A stretch of DNA of 24,488 bases from a virus: positions 1-24,488 of IMG/VR virus record IMGVR_UViG_3300010885_012033. One strand, 5' to 3'. A program made the translations under genes and the position numbers. Within the stretch, counting starts at the first letter, position 1, and every line of letters starts with the position of its first letter. Below the pieces are notes generated by a model. That model ran no database searches and was not told the DNA's origin. It was given only the letters and a program-made list of their open reading frames with translations. Shown here one piece after another: positions 1 to 7,999 of this stretch.

Positions 1-7
1 ACTTATT

Positions 8-1003
8 ATGGCATCATTAGCAGAAATCCGTGCGAGACTCGCACAATCAGAAGGTAAACAACAAGGCGGCAACTCCACAGGTGGTGATAATGCAATTTAT
101 CCACACTGGAATATGGAAGAAGGCGGAGCCGCAACACTCAGATTCCTCCCAGACGGTAACTCAAAGAACACATTCTTTTGGCAAGAACGTGCTATGATCC
201 GTTTACCATTTAACGGCGTCAAAGGTGAGATGGAATCAAAACAAGTATATGTTCAGGTTCCTTGCGTAGAAATGTGGCAAGAGACTTGCCCAGTGTTGAC
301 AGAAGTTCGCACTTGGTTCAAGGACAAGAGTCTAGAAGAAATGGGTCGTAAGTATTGGAAAAAGCGTAGTTATATTTTCCAAGGCTTTGTTCGTGAGAAT
401 CCTCTTGCCGATGACAAGGCTCCAGCTAACCCAATTCGTCGTTTTATTATTGGTCCTCAGATCTTTACAACTATCAAGTCCGCATTGATGGATCCAGAGT
501 TGGAAGAATTGCCAACAGACTTGATGCGTGGCTTGGACTTCCGTATCACTAAAGGTAGTAAAGGCGGCTTTGCTGACTACTCAGGATCAAAGTGGGCACG
601 TAAAGAAACAGCACTCACAGAAGCTGAACAAGCAGCCATTGCTGAACACGGATTGTTTGATCTTTCAACATTCTTACCAAAGAAACCAACTGACGTTGAG
701 TTGAAAGTAATCAAAGAAATGTTTGAAGCGTCAGTTGATGGTCAAAGCTATGACACAGAACGTTGGGGTCAGTATTTCCGCCCAGCAGGTGTTAATGCTC
801 CAGCAGGTGGATCAGCACCAGTAACCGAAAGTGCTCCTGCACAAACCAGTGGGTTTGCGGCAACAGGAACTACTACATCAACAACATCAAGTGACTTTGA
901 CGATGAAGAGCCACCAGTGGCAACGGCTCCTGTAGCGGCTGCACCAGCAACTCAAAAAGCCGAAGACATCTTGGCAATGATTAGGGCCCGTCAAAAAGCC
1001 TAA
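8..1003 (+). CDS. 32: gp32-like single-stranded DNA-binding protein
   Basis: T4 gp32-type ssDNA-binding protein of 331 aa (T4 gp32 has 301). It coats ssDNA during replication and recombination and works with UvsX, UvsY and the replisome. The N-terminus is short and basic (residues 1-20), as in the gp32 self-association region. The OB-fold core follows at about 30-250, with the Cys-Pro element at C94 and the aromatic/basic stretch RKYWKKRSYIFQGF (114-127) that I recall from marine T4-like gp32. The tail (260-331) is low-complexity Ala/Pro/Thr, with an acidic patch DFDDEE (296-301) and an unusual conserved-looking end, EDILAMIRARQ. T4 gp32 binds Zn through three Cys and one His; here only C86 and C94 lie in that region, so a classical zinc site is not evident. 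The A-rich sequence before the ATG is cut by the window edge. Family assignment is secure from context and motifs. Confidence 0.9.
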   Translation: MASLAEIRARLAQSEGKQQGGNSTGGDNAIYPHWNMEEGGAATLRFLPDGNSKNTFFWQERAMIRLPFNGVKGEMESKQVYVQVPCVEMWQETCPVLTEVRTWFKDKSLEEMGRKYWKKRSYIFQGFVRENPLADDKAPANPIRRFIIGPQIFTTIKSALMDPELEELPTDLMRGLDFRITKGSKGGFADYSGSKWARKETALTEAEQAAIAEHGLFDLSTFLPKKPTDVELKVIKEMFEASVDGQSYDTERWGQYFRPAGVNAPAGGSAPVTESAPAQTSGFAATGTTTSTTSSDFDDEEPPVATAPVAAAPATQKAEDILAMIRARQKA

Positions 1004-1006
1004 TTA

Positions 1007-1666
1007 ATGTTGTCGTATTTAGATCGCATTTTGTTTCCAGACCGCTGTGAGGTAATAGAAGTCATACCCTCACAGCGGTATGTCTATGTTATTTTTAAAA
1101 ATGGACATAGTAGTTTTAATAATTTTAAAATAATAAATCCTCGTCAAATTTTCATTAATCAACAGATTCAAAAACTAAACAATATTGACGTTATTATACG
1201 AAACCCAGAAGATAGATTACCTTCAGGAATTAATACATTTATACATCATACTCTTAGAGACAATCCTGACCTTGATCCGTTCACAGTAGAATGGTTTGCT
1301 TTAAATTATTTGTCTTTAAATCGTCATTACACTTCACAATTTTCGTGGTTGTTAAATTTGGCAAGATATTTAGATATCAACACAAAATTAAACTTTTTAC
1401 CAATGGATGCCATTAGTGAAATAACCGGACTTAATAAAAAACCAGTAGGAGTTTCTCCGGTATCTGCAGAATTAATAGAAAAAATTTCACTAATAAAAAA
1501 CAATGAAATGTATCACCGAATAGACACAGTTATATTTGATTGCATTGGACAGACTATGACATTTGCCCAATTATTGCAACATATTAAAACAACCGACCCG
1601 GCCGCATACGCATATGTAATCGGATATGCACAACAAATTTTAAATCCAACTTATGCATTGTCCTAG
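1007..1666 (+). CDS. unrecognised phage protein, possibly sulfotransferase-like
   Basis: A 219-aa protein starting 3 nt after the gp32 stop codon and overlapping the next gene by 14 nt, so it is probably cotranscribed with both. I do not recognise it firmly. The N-terminal beta strand ending in FKNGHSSF (30-37) resembles the phosphate-loop region of P-loop sulfotransferase-like proteins, in which a hydrophobic strand is followed by K-x-G-x-S-S. No second diagnostic motif (3'-phosphate-binding Ser/Arg) is clear, so this is only a suggestion. The rest is Ile/Asn/Leu-rich and helical, with no signal peptide or membrane segment. The reading frame is markedly more AT-rich than gp32 next to it, which suggests an accessory gene of different origin. 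Codons 12-25 contain a strong inverted repeat (1041-1079), listed separately. Confidence 0.55.
   Translation: MLSYLDRILFPDRCEVIEVIPSQRYVYVIFKNGHSSFNNFKIINPRQIFINQQIQKLNNIDVIIRNPEDRLPSGINTFIHHTLRDNPDLDPFTVEWFALNYLSLNRHYTSQFSWLLNLARYLDINTKLNFLPMDAISEITGLNKKPVGVSPVSAELIEKISLIKNNEMYHRIDTVIFDCIGQTMTFAQLLQHIKTTDPAAYAYVIGYAQQILNPTYALS
1041..1079 (+). repeat. perfect 12-bp inverted repeat just inside the gene after gp32
   Basis: The arms accgctgtgagg (1041-1052) and cctcacagcggt (1068-1079) are perfectly complementary, with a 15-nt loop. On the mRNA this is a strong GC-rich hairpin beginning 38 nt downstream of the gp32 stop. No T-tract follows, so it does not look like an intrinsic terminator. It lies within codons 12-25 of the following gene. 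It could stabilise the 3' end of gp32 mRNA or reduce translation of the next gene, but that is inference. Confidence 0.7.
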
Positions 1667-2528
1667 ACTAGATCATTTTGTACGTTTTAACCCTAACGGA
1701 ACTGTAAGTCGTTGTGGACATATGGTCAACGCACCACAATTCGATACATTGGCTGATATGGAATCAAGTATGTGGTTGGCAAAAACAAAAGAAAAAATGT
1801 CTCGTAACGAATGGCCTAGTGAATGCGTTCGTTGCCAAGAAACAGAACCCAACAGTATAAGAGTCTACGCTACAGAATTGGACAATAAAACTCAACAACA
1901 AAATTATCTACAAGTAGGTGGTGTATTAGATAACCTATGTAATGCGGCCTGTCAAACATGTAATGAAAATTTAAGCAGTAGGATAGGCAGTCTAACAGGT
2001 CCTGGGTTTCCTATTGTCAACAATCTTGAACAGTTTTGGCAACTACCACAAGATCGTATTGTTCATTTAGATATCAATGGCGGAGAACCTGGCTACAGTA
2101 AAAACTACAAGAAAATTTTAGCCAACCTACCACCAAATTTAAAAACCCTTAGGCTCAACACAAATTGTAGTACTGTGTTAACCGAGCTGGCAGAGATTGC
2201 TACACGTGGCATAGAAGTTACAGTTACAGTTAGTTGTGACGGCATCGGCCCAGTACATGATTTTGTACGTTGGCCAATTCCGTGGCAAGAGTTTTATCGT
2301 AATCTCATGTCATATAAAACTATGCCGGTTAAACTTAATTTATGGACCACAGTTAGTGTATTAAACGTAGATGATCTTTCAAATATTCAAAAGTTTGCTC
2401 AAGAGCACAGCATTGATCACAGTTATGCTTATTTAAAACAGCCGTATGAATTGAGTGTAGATAACACCGACCTGGTCGCTCGTCAAACATATATAAGCAA
2501 ACAGAAACAATTGAGGGGTATTGAGTGA
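1653..2528 (+). CDS. radical SAM protein with N-terminal twitch/SPASM-like module (paralogue 1)
   Basis: A 291-aa radical SAM enzyme. The 4Fe-4S motif CNAACQTC (C96, C100, C103; CX3CX2C) is followed by NGGEP (142-146), the SAM-binding GGEP motif. An N-terminal module carries C3-x12-G16-x4-C21 and CVRC (C58, C61). This matches the first part of the SPASM cysteine pattern (CX9-15GX4C, then CX2C) but lies before the core instead of after it, which fits the twitch-domain radical SAM group. Such enzymes cleave SAM to a 5'-deoxyadenosyl radical, and the N-terminal cysteines probably bind an auxiliary Fe-S cluster. The substrate is unknown. It is shorter than its two paralogues in the window (384 and 417 aa). 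It overlaps the previous gene by 14 nt and the SDR gene by 4 nt, suggesting translational coupling. Confidence 0.82.
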   Translation: MHCPRLDHFVRFNPNGTVSRCGHMVNAPQFDTLADMESSMWLAKTKEKMSRNEWPSECVRCQETEPNSIRVYATELDNKTQQQNYLQVGGVLDNLCNAACQTCNENLSSRIGSLTGPGFPIVNNLEQFWQLPQDRIVHLDINGGEPGYSKNYKKILANLPPNLKTLRLNTNCSTVLTELAEIATRGIEVTVTVSCDGIGPVHDFVRWPIPWQEFYRNLMSYKTMPVKLNLWTTVSVLNVDDLSNIQKFAQEHSIDHSYAYLKQPYELSVDNTDLVARQTYISKQKQLRGIE

Positions 2529-3070
2529 AAATAGCAATTACTGGACACACCGCTGGCATTGGCCAAGCCCTGGCCAATGAATACACACTTGACGGACATG
2601 AAATTATAGGACTTAGTCGCCGCAACGGCAATAACATACGCAACACGCCTAAAATTTGTGATCAAATTGAACCTTGTGATGTGTTTGTTAATAATGCTCA
2701 AGCCGGGTACGCACAAACTGAATTGTTATTTGAAATGGCTCAGCGGTGGCAAGGTACTAAAAAACACATTATTGTTGTTAGTACCATGATGACGCAAGAT
2801 CCTATTAGTGTGTTGCCAGGATTAGATATGCTATCTTATCATCAACAAAAAGTTACCTTAGAGGAAATGGTCAAACAACTACGCCATCAACGCCTTGGCA
2901 TATCTATTACTATTGTCAGGCCTGGATACATTGCCACACAACCAGGACAAACTGTACCACCTGCTGCAGATGTCAACAACTGGGCCAGAACGTTATTGGA
3001 TTTATTTGACATGGCTAAACATAATAATCTGTCAGTTCCAGACATATCCTTGGGGCCACAGAATTTATGA
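2525..3070 (+). CDS. short-chain dehydrogenase/reductase (SDR), short form
   Basis: A 181-aa NAD(P)-dependent oxidoreductase of the SDR family. It has the Rossmann glycine motif TGHTAGIG (6-13), NNAQAG (56-61, the NNAG element), S86 after a beta strand, the catalytic pair Y105-x3-K109 and RPGYI (132-136, the PG motif). It is about 70 residues shorter than a classical SDR (around 250 aa) and lacks most of the C-terminal substrate loop, yet the catalytic residues are intact. The start is a GTG at 2525 in a GTGA overlap with the upstream TGA, with gagggg about 8 nt before it. It overlaps the next gene by ATGA. Being sandwiched between two radical SAM genes suggests a common pathway, perhaps modification of a sugar or another small substrate; the substrate cannot be read from the sequence. 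Confidence 0.85.
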   Translation: MKIAITGHTAGIGQALANEYTLDGHEIIGLSRRNGNNIRNTPKICDQIEPCDVFVNNAQAGYAQTELLFEMAQRWQGTKKHIIVVSTMMTQDPISVLPGLDMLSYHQQKVTLEEMVKQLRHQRLGISITIVRPGYIATQPGQTVPPAADVNNWARTLLDLFDMAKHNNLSVPDISLGPQNL

Positions 3071-4221
3071 CGCCAAAAGATATCCTAACAAATCAACATT
3101 TTTGTCCTATGCCGTGGACAGGACTAATGTATAACTCAGATGGTAAAGTTAAAAATTGTATTCGCAGTGATGAAAAAACTGGCTTACTAGGCAATATTAA
3201 AGATATACCTATTGAAGAAATATTACTAGGTAATACAAACGTAACCAAACAAACAAATATAACCAATAACAAACCGGCTGCCGGATGTCATACCTGTTAC
3301 GATTTAGAACATGGTAAAAAAGGTCTCGATATTATCAGCGATAGAATTTTTTACATACGAGAATTTAAAAAAACGCCGCTAGATACATATCAAGTTAATA
3401 ACTTTGATCTTCAAACCATTGATGTGCGTTGGACTAATTTGTGTAATTTTGCCTGTGTATATTGCAGTCCAGAGTTTAGCAGTCGCTGGGCCAATGAATT
3501 AAATGTCCAAATTAAAACGCCTTCTGAGAATCAGTTGACCAACTTTAAAGAATACATTTATCGTCATGCTAAAAATCTCAAACATGTTTATCTAGCCGGC
3601 GGCGAACCGTTGTTGATGAAAGAAAATTTAGAGTTGCTCAAAGAATTAAACCCTGAGGTTAATCTCAGGATAAACACTAATCTTAGTAAGGTTGACACAG
3701 GGGTGTTTGATACTGTATGCGGTTTTAAAAATGTTCACTGGACTGTGAGTGTAGAAACTGTAGAAGAAGAATTTGAATATATTCGATTTGGTGGTCAATG
3801 GTCTGATTTTTTAGATAATTTAAACACAATCAGAAAATTAGACCACAAAATAAGTTTTAATATGTTATGGTTTTTATTAAATTATGATACGGTGTTTGGG
3901 TGTGTAGATTACCTAAAAAGTCTGGGATTCCATAACAACAGCTTTGTTATTGGAGCATTGCTAACTCCAGAATACCTAAACATTAGACATTTACCAGAAA
4001 ATGTGTTAAACTTATTAAAGACTAAGTTGGAATCTAAAATTAATGAGCGGCCTGGATATCTTCTCGAGGATAGTTATTGCAATATGCTACACTATATAGA
4101 ACAACCAATTGACCAAAATTTAGCAGGATCGTTTGAAAAGTTGACCGTAATGGATCAGCGGCGTGGAGTAGACAGCAGTAAGATTTTTACAGAATTATAC
4201 AAACTTAAAGAAGGAAAGTAA
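3067..4221 (+). CDS. radical SAM protein with N-terminal twitch/SPASM-like module (paralogue 2)
   Basis: A 384-aa radical SAM protein. The cluster motif is CNFACVYC (C126, C130, C133), followed by SSRW and then AGGEP (177-181). The N-terminal module has C13-x12-G26-x4-C31 and CHTC (C74, C77), in the same layout as the proteins at 1653-2528 and 5543-6796. Mid-protein strands such as RINTNL (201-206) and WTVSVE (225-230) fit the partial TIM barrel. It overlaps the SDR stop by ATGA and ends 2 nt before uvsX. The cysteine arrangement supports one catalytic and one auxiliary Fe-S cluster. No peptide precursor gene is recognisable nearby, so a RiPP role has no direct support; a sugar or small-molecule substrate is equally possible. 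Confidence 0.85.
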   Translation: MTPKDILTNQHFCPMPWTGLMYNSDGKVKNCIRSDEKTGLLGNIKDIPIEEILLGNTNVTKQTNITNNKPAAGCHTCYDLEHGKKGLDIISDRIFYIREFKKTPLDTYQVNNFDLQTIDVRWTNLCNFACVYCSPEFSSRWANELNVQIKTPSENQLTNFKEYIYRHAKNLKHVYLAGGEPLLMKENLELLKELNPEVNLRINTNLSKVDTGVFDTVCGFKNVHWTVSVETVEEEFEYIRFGGQWSDFLDNLNTIRKLDHKISFNMLWFLLNYDTVFGCVDYLKSLGFHNNSFVIGALLTPEYLNIRHLPENVLNLLKTKLESKINERPGYLLEDSYCNMLHYIEQPIDQNLAGSFEKLTVMDQRRGVDSSKIFTELYKLKEGK

Positions 4222-4223
4222 TC

Positions 4224-5279
4224 ATGGCAAAACCATTTGACGTATCAAAGTTCCGCAAGGATATCACTAAGAGCATTGACGGACTTAGTATTGGATTTAA
4301 CGATCCTACTGATTGGATCAGCACAGGCAACTTTGCACTAAACTATTTGATCAGCGGCGATTTTAACAAAGGCATTCCTTTAGGTAAAGTAACAGTGTTT
4401 GCCGGCGAATCTGGTGCGGGTAAAAGTTATTTCTGCTCAGGTAACATTATTAAAAACGCACAGGAGCAAGGTATTTTTGTCATCTTGATTGACAGTGAAA
4501 ATGCACTGGATGAGGATTGGCTTAAAGCGTTAGGTGTTGATACCAGCGATAGTAAATTGCTTAAATTGAGTATGGCCATGATTGATGATGTGGCCAAGAC
4601 AATTAGCACATTTATGAGTGACTACAAAGCACTTCCAGACGGCGAACGTCCTAAGGTTTTATTTGTTATTGACTCGTTGGGCATGTTGCTTACACCAACT
4701 GACGTCAATCAGTTTGATGCAGGTGAAATGAAAGGTGACTTGGGTCGTAAACCCAAAGCACTTACAGCATTGGTTCGTAACTGCGTAAACATGTTTGGTA
4801 GTTACAATGTGGGTCTAGTGTGTACAAACCATACCTACGCAAGTCAAGACATGTTTGATCCAGACGACAAGATCTCAGGTGGTCAGGGCTTTATCTATGC
4901 GTCAAGTATCGTGGTTGCCATGAAGAAAATGAAGCTGAAAGAAGATGAGGATGGCAACAAGATCACTGACGTTATGGGTATCCGTGCTGGCTGTAAGGTT
5001 ATGAAAACTCGTTATGCCAAACCGTTTGAAGGTGTGCAAGTTAAGATTCCGTATGAAACAGGTATGAATCCCTACTCAGGCATGGTAGACATGGCTGAGA
5101 AACGTGGCCTGCTCAAGAAAGAAGGCAACAGTCTAGCGTTTGTGACTAGTGATGGCGAAGTAATCAAACAGTTCCGTAAAAAGTGGGAAGCCAATGAAGG
5201 CGGGTGTTTAGACAAACTCATGACCGACTTTAACAATCAAAAAACGGTAAGTACTGAAGAAACAGCCACGGAGGAATAA
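4224..5279 (+). CDS. uvsX: UvsX, RecA-like recombinase
   Basis: A 351-aa RecA/RAD51-family strand-exchange ATPase, the T4 UvsX counterpart (T4 UvsX is 391 aa). The Walker A motif is GESGAGKS (61-68), E92 in DSENALD is in the position of the catalytic glutamate, and Walker B is LFVID (146-150) followed by SLG. The motif VGLVCTNH (196-203) resembles the RecA L2-flanking strand, and ISGGQGF (217-223) the adjoining loop. UvsX forms filaments on ssDNA, displaces gp32 with help from UvsY and drives recombination-dependent replication. The ATG is preceded by aaggaaag. An acidic C-terminus (TEETATEE) ends the protein. Its composition is closer to gp32 and uvsW than to the AT-richer radical SAM genes on either side. 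Confidence 0.93.
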   Translation: MAKPFDVSKFRKDITKSIDGLSIGFNDPTDWISTGNFALNYLISGDFNKGIPLGKVTVFAGESGAGKSYFCSGNIIKNAQEQGIFVILIDSENALDEDWLKALGVDTSDSKLLKLSMAMIDDVAKTISTFMSDYKALPDGERPKVLFVIDSLGMLLTPTDVNQFDAGEMKGDLGRKPKALTALVRNCVNMFGSYNVGLVCTNHTYASQDMFDPDDKISGGQGFIYASSIVVAMKKMKLKEDEDGNKITDVMGIRAGCKVMKTRYAKPFEGVQVKIPYETGMNPYSGMVDMAEKRGLLKKEGNSLAFVTSDGEVIKQFRKKWEANEGGCLDKLMTDFNNQKTVSTEETATEE

Positions 5280-5282
5280 TAG

Positions 5283-5543
5283 ATGTCAGTAGAATTAAGC
5301 AAAGAAATTTGGGACGAACTTAAACGTTATGTTAACCCGCAAGATCGCGATGAAGCCGCAGAAACACTAGTTTCAGTGTTAATTGATAACGATTGTGATG
5401 CTGCTGACATCAAAAGTGTGTTTAAAAACGACTCTGGAGTCAAGGCCGCTCTAGCAAGTTATCTTAAAGATCACGCCGATGACGAAGAAGATGAAGAAGA
5501 AGATGACAACTACGATGATTTTGAGGAAGACGACGACTATTAA
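5283..5543 (+). CDS. small acidic protein following UvsX
   Basis: An 86-aa hypothetical protein. Residues 1-65 look helical, while 66-86 are almost entirely Asp/Glu with a few Tyr/Asn, giving a strongly acidic tail that could mimic DNA or bind a basic protein surface. A strong Shine-Dalgarno (ggagg at 5270-5274) precedes the ATG, and the gene starts 3 nt after uvsX. Its stop overlaps the next ATG (TAATG). I recall similar small acidic proteins beside uvsX in other marine T4-like phages, but no function is known to me. By position it might modulate UvsX or gp32; that is inference. Confidence 0.75.
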   Translation: MSVELSKEIWDELKRYVNPQDRDEAAETLVSVLIDNDCDAADIKSVFKNDSGVKAALASYLKDHADDEEDEEEDDNYDDFEEDDDY

Positions 5544-6796
5544 TGTCTAATAAATTTTTTCCAATCAAAACTGAAACTGCTTGCAAGTTAAAATGGAATT
5601 GGAATACTATTCGACTCTACAACGGGCTTACTAGCTCATGTCATAGAGTCGATGGTGATGTAGTGTCGGCCGAAACATTTGATACTTTTCATAATACACC
5701 AAAAAAATTAGCAGATAGAACTCTTATGTTACAAGGGCAATGGCCAACTGGTGGCTGCGAGTATTGCAAAAATATTGAAACAGCCGGTGGATCTAGTGAT
5801 CGGCTGTTTCATCTTGCTATTCCAGATCAAGTTCCGCCTGAGCTGTTTGACAATCCTACTGCTGTAAATGTAACACCTACCATTGTTGAAGTATATCTTG
5901 ACAATGTGTGTAACATGAGTTGCATTTATTGTTGGGACGGATTTAGCAGCCGCATTCAACAGGAAAATATTCAATTTGGACGCTTTGAAAAACAAGGTGT
6001 GGTAATTGATAACCGAGCAGAAAAAGCTAAAGACTTTGATACATTGTCTGACAAATTTTGGTCATGGATGAGCACAAACTACAAGACCTTGGGTAGGTTT
6101 CATGTCTTGGGTGGAGAACCCTTTTATCAACCGCAATTTGACCGCTGTTTGGAACTGTTGGAAACGCATGAAAATCCAGAGTTGGAATTTAACGTTGTTA
6201 CCAATTTAAAAACTCCACACAATCGTTTGGTCAAGATAATTGACCGCATACATCAAATAGTTTTGCAAGGACGAATTAAACGATTTGATCTCACAGTCAG
6301 TATTGATTGTTTTGGTCCAGAACAAGAGTATGTGAGATTTGGCCTGGATCTTGACCAATGGCGAAGTAATTTTGAATATCTAGTTGAACAACCTTGGATA
6401 ACTTTAAATATCAATCAGACTTTGTCCGGTCTTACTATTAAAACAGTGCCAGACTTGTTACAATATATAAATTTGTTACGCACTGATAGAGAAATTGGAC
6501 ATTATTTTTCAACCACAGTGATGACTTATGATTTTTTACATCCAGAAATTTTTGGACCTGGATTTTTTGATCAAGACTTTGAAAAGATTTTATCTGTTAT
6601 GCCCAACGATACGTGGCAACAACAACAGGCTAAAAAATACATGCAAGGAATACAATTGCAAATAAATTCTGGCCAGCAAAATCAAGAAAAAATAAATCAA
6701 TTGGTGGTGTTTTTAGACGAAATAGATCGTAGACGTAATCTCGATTGGAAAGAAACATTTCCGTGGCTAGTAAAGGAATTAGAAAATGTGGTATAG
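5543..6796 (+). CDS. radical SAM protein with N-terminal twitch/SPASM-like module (paralogue 3)
   Basis: A 417-aa radical SAM enzyme, the longest of the three in the window. The cluster motif CNMSCIYC (C123, C127, C130) is followed by FSSR, and LGGEP (189-193) is the SAM-binding element. The N-terminal module has C14-x13-G28-x4-C33 and CEYC (C72, C75). The insertion between the cysteine motif and GGEP is longer than in the other two, and an extra C-terminal helical region (about 350-417) is present. It lies between the acidic uvsX neighbour (TAATG overlap) and uvsY (11-nt overlap), so it is embedded in the recombination operon. Whether it acts on the same substrate as the other two is unknown. 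The low similarity between paralogues outside the motifs suggests different specificities. Confidence 0.85.
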   Translation: MSNKFFPIKTETACKLKWNWNTIRLYNGLTSSCHRVDGDVVSAETFDTFHNTPKKLADRTLMLQGQWPTGGCEYCKNIETAGGSSDRLFHLAIPDQVPPELFDNPTAVNVTPTIVEVYLDNVCNMSCIYCWDGFSSRIQQENIQFGRFEKQGVVIDNRAEKAKDFDTLSDKFWSWMSTNYKTLGRFHVLGGEPFYQPQFDRCLELLETHENPELEFNVVTNLKTPHNRLVKIIDRIHQIVLQGRIKRFDLTVSIDCFGPEQEYVRFGLDLDQWRSNFEYLVEQPWITLNINQTLSGLTIKTVPDLLQYINLLRTDREIGHYFSTTVMTYDFLHPEIFGPGFFDQDFEKILSVMPNDTWQQQQAKKYMQGIQLQINSGQQNQEKINQLVVFLDEIDRRRNLDWKETFPWLVKELENVV

Positions 6797-7238
6797 TAAA
6801 GTAGTAGCTGACCTAGGTAATATTCCAGACTTTATAGCATATTATGAGCATGAGCTAGACGATGCTAAACGTGACGTTCGCCTTGGCGGGTTAATCGAGC
6901 GTAGCATCAAAGAATTACCTGGAATTACAGAACATAGATTTAATCAACTCCAAGAAATTGAAGCAATTCTAAATCATCTTAACATTCAACTGCGAAAAAT
7001 ACGACGCAAGCATTTTCAAAAATATCTTGAAGGATATGCTCGTGCGTTAACCAGTCGCGACGCCGAGAAGTATGTGGATGGTGAGGACGAAGTCATTGAC
7101 TTTGAAACTATTATCAACGAGGTGGCTTTGTTGCGTAATCGTTGGTTGGGTATTATGAAAGGCTTAGACAGCAAGAGCTGGATGAGTGGCCACGTTGTTA
7201 GATTACGTACTGCTGGTATGGAAGATATACAATTATGA
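6786..7238 (+). CDS. uvsY: UvsY, recombination mediator
   Basis: A 150-aa protein assigned as UvsY, the mediator that loads UvsX on gp32-coated ssDNA (T4 UvsY is 137 aa). The sequence is helical and highly charged with no enzyme motif, as expected. The C-terminal part, with LLRNRWLGIMKGLDSKS followed by VVRLRTAGMED, follows the T4 UvsY end, where a helix with WGILLDFCSGALDAIKSR leads into the last basic/acidic strand. Size, position near uvsX and gp32, and this C-terminal pattern support the call; overall identity to T4 is low. It overlaps the radical SAM gene by 11 nt and the next methyltransferase by ATGA. Confidence 0.75.
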   Translation: MWYSKVVADLGNIPDFIAYYEHELDDAKRDVRLGGLIERSIKELPGITEHRFNQLQEIEAILNHLNIQLRKIRRKHFQKYLEGYARALTSRDAEKYVDGEDEVIDFETIINEVALLRNRWLGIMKGLDSKSWMSGHVVRLRTAGMEDIQL

Positions 7239-7999
7239 AATTTATACATCCTGGCGACAGTCACAAACACAGTTTACGAGTGCTTGACGCTCTTTACGAG
7301 TATGACGACTTTATGGCTAGTATTCAAACGTTGGTAGATCTTGGGTGTGGCTCTGGTGAAGATTTAGAATGGTGGGCTACAAGAACCACACGTGATGATG
7401 TTCCAGAACCGTTAAACATACAATGTGTTGGCGTTGATCTAATTGACACACCGGGTATAGCAAGAAAATATCCTAACATTACCTATCAAAGAACAGACTT
7501 TGAAAAAAATATACATGCTCCTAATACTGCGTCAAAAGCCTTTGATGTGTTATGGTGCCATGATGCATTTCAATACTGTACGGATCCTCTTGGAACATTA
7601 GCTCAATGGTGGAACATGACCAGCACAGGCGGTATGCTGGCCATCACACTACCGCAAACAACCTTGTTCCAACAACGAAAAGAATCATTCCATCAACCCA
7701 GCGGTTGTTACTATCACCATACCATTGTTAGTTTAATTCATATGCTGTCGGTCACGGGTTGGGATTGTAGAGAAGGATTCTTTTTAAAACAGACAACAGA
7801 TTCCTGGCTCACCGCCATAGTTTACAAAAGCAAACACGCACCCATGGACCCCAAAACAACCACATGGTATCAGCTGAGTGAATTAGAGTTGTTACCTGAA
7901 AGTGCAGACCAAAGCATACAGGCACACGGACATCTTAGACAGCAAGATTTATTGGTGCCCTGGATAGATAAAAGCCTTACTTGGCTAGGCCAGCAATGA
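7235..7999 (+). CDS. class I SAM-dependent methyltransferase
   Basis: A 254-aa Rossmann-fold methyltransferase. Motif I is VDLGCGSGED (34-43), an acidic end to strand 2 is seen at GVDLID (66-71), motif II/III at the TDF pair (88-90), and motif IV-like FDVLWCHDAFQY (103-114). The topology resembles small-molecule or sugar methyltransferases rather than DNA methyltransferases (no DPPY or NPPF motif). It is the first gene of the glycan-type island, overlapping uvsY by ATGA and the next methyltransferase by ATGA. The target is unknown; methylation of a sugar or lipid-linked glycan is suggested only by the neighbours. Confidence 0.82.
   Translation: MKFIHPGDSHKHSLRVLDALYEYDDFMASIQTLVDLGCGSGEDLEWWATRTTRDDVPEPLNIQCVGVDLIDTPGIARKYPNITYQRTDFEKNIHAPNTASKAFDVLWCHDAFQYCTDPLGTLAQWWNMTSTGGMLAITLPQTTLFQQRKESFHQPSGCYYHHTIVSLIHMLSVTGWDCREGFFLKQTTDSWLTAIVYKSKHAPMDPKTTTWYQLSELELLPESADQSIQAHGHLRQQDLLVPWIDKSLTWLGQQ

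Noticed and set aside
1653-6796. A RiPP (modified peptide) biosynthesis cluster around the radical SAM genes
   Set aside because: No short precursor peptide with a leader/core layout, no peptidase and no transporter is visible. The 86-aa acidic protein follows uvsX and looks like a DNA-mimic-type tail, not a precursor.
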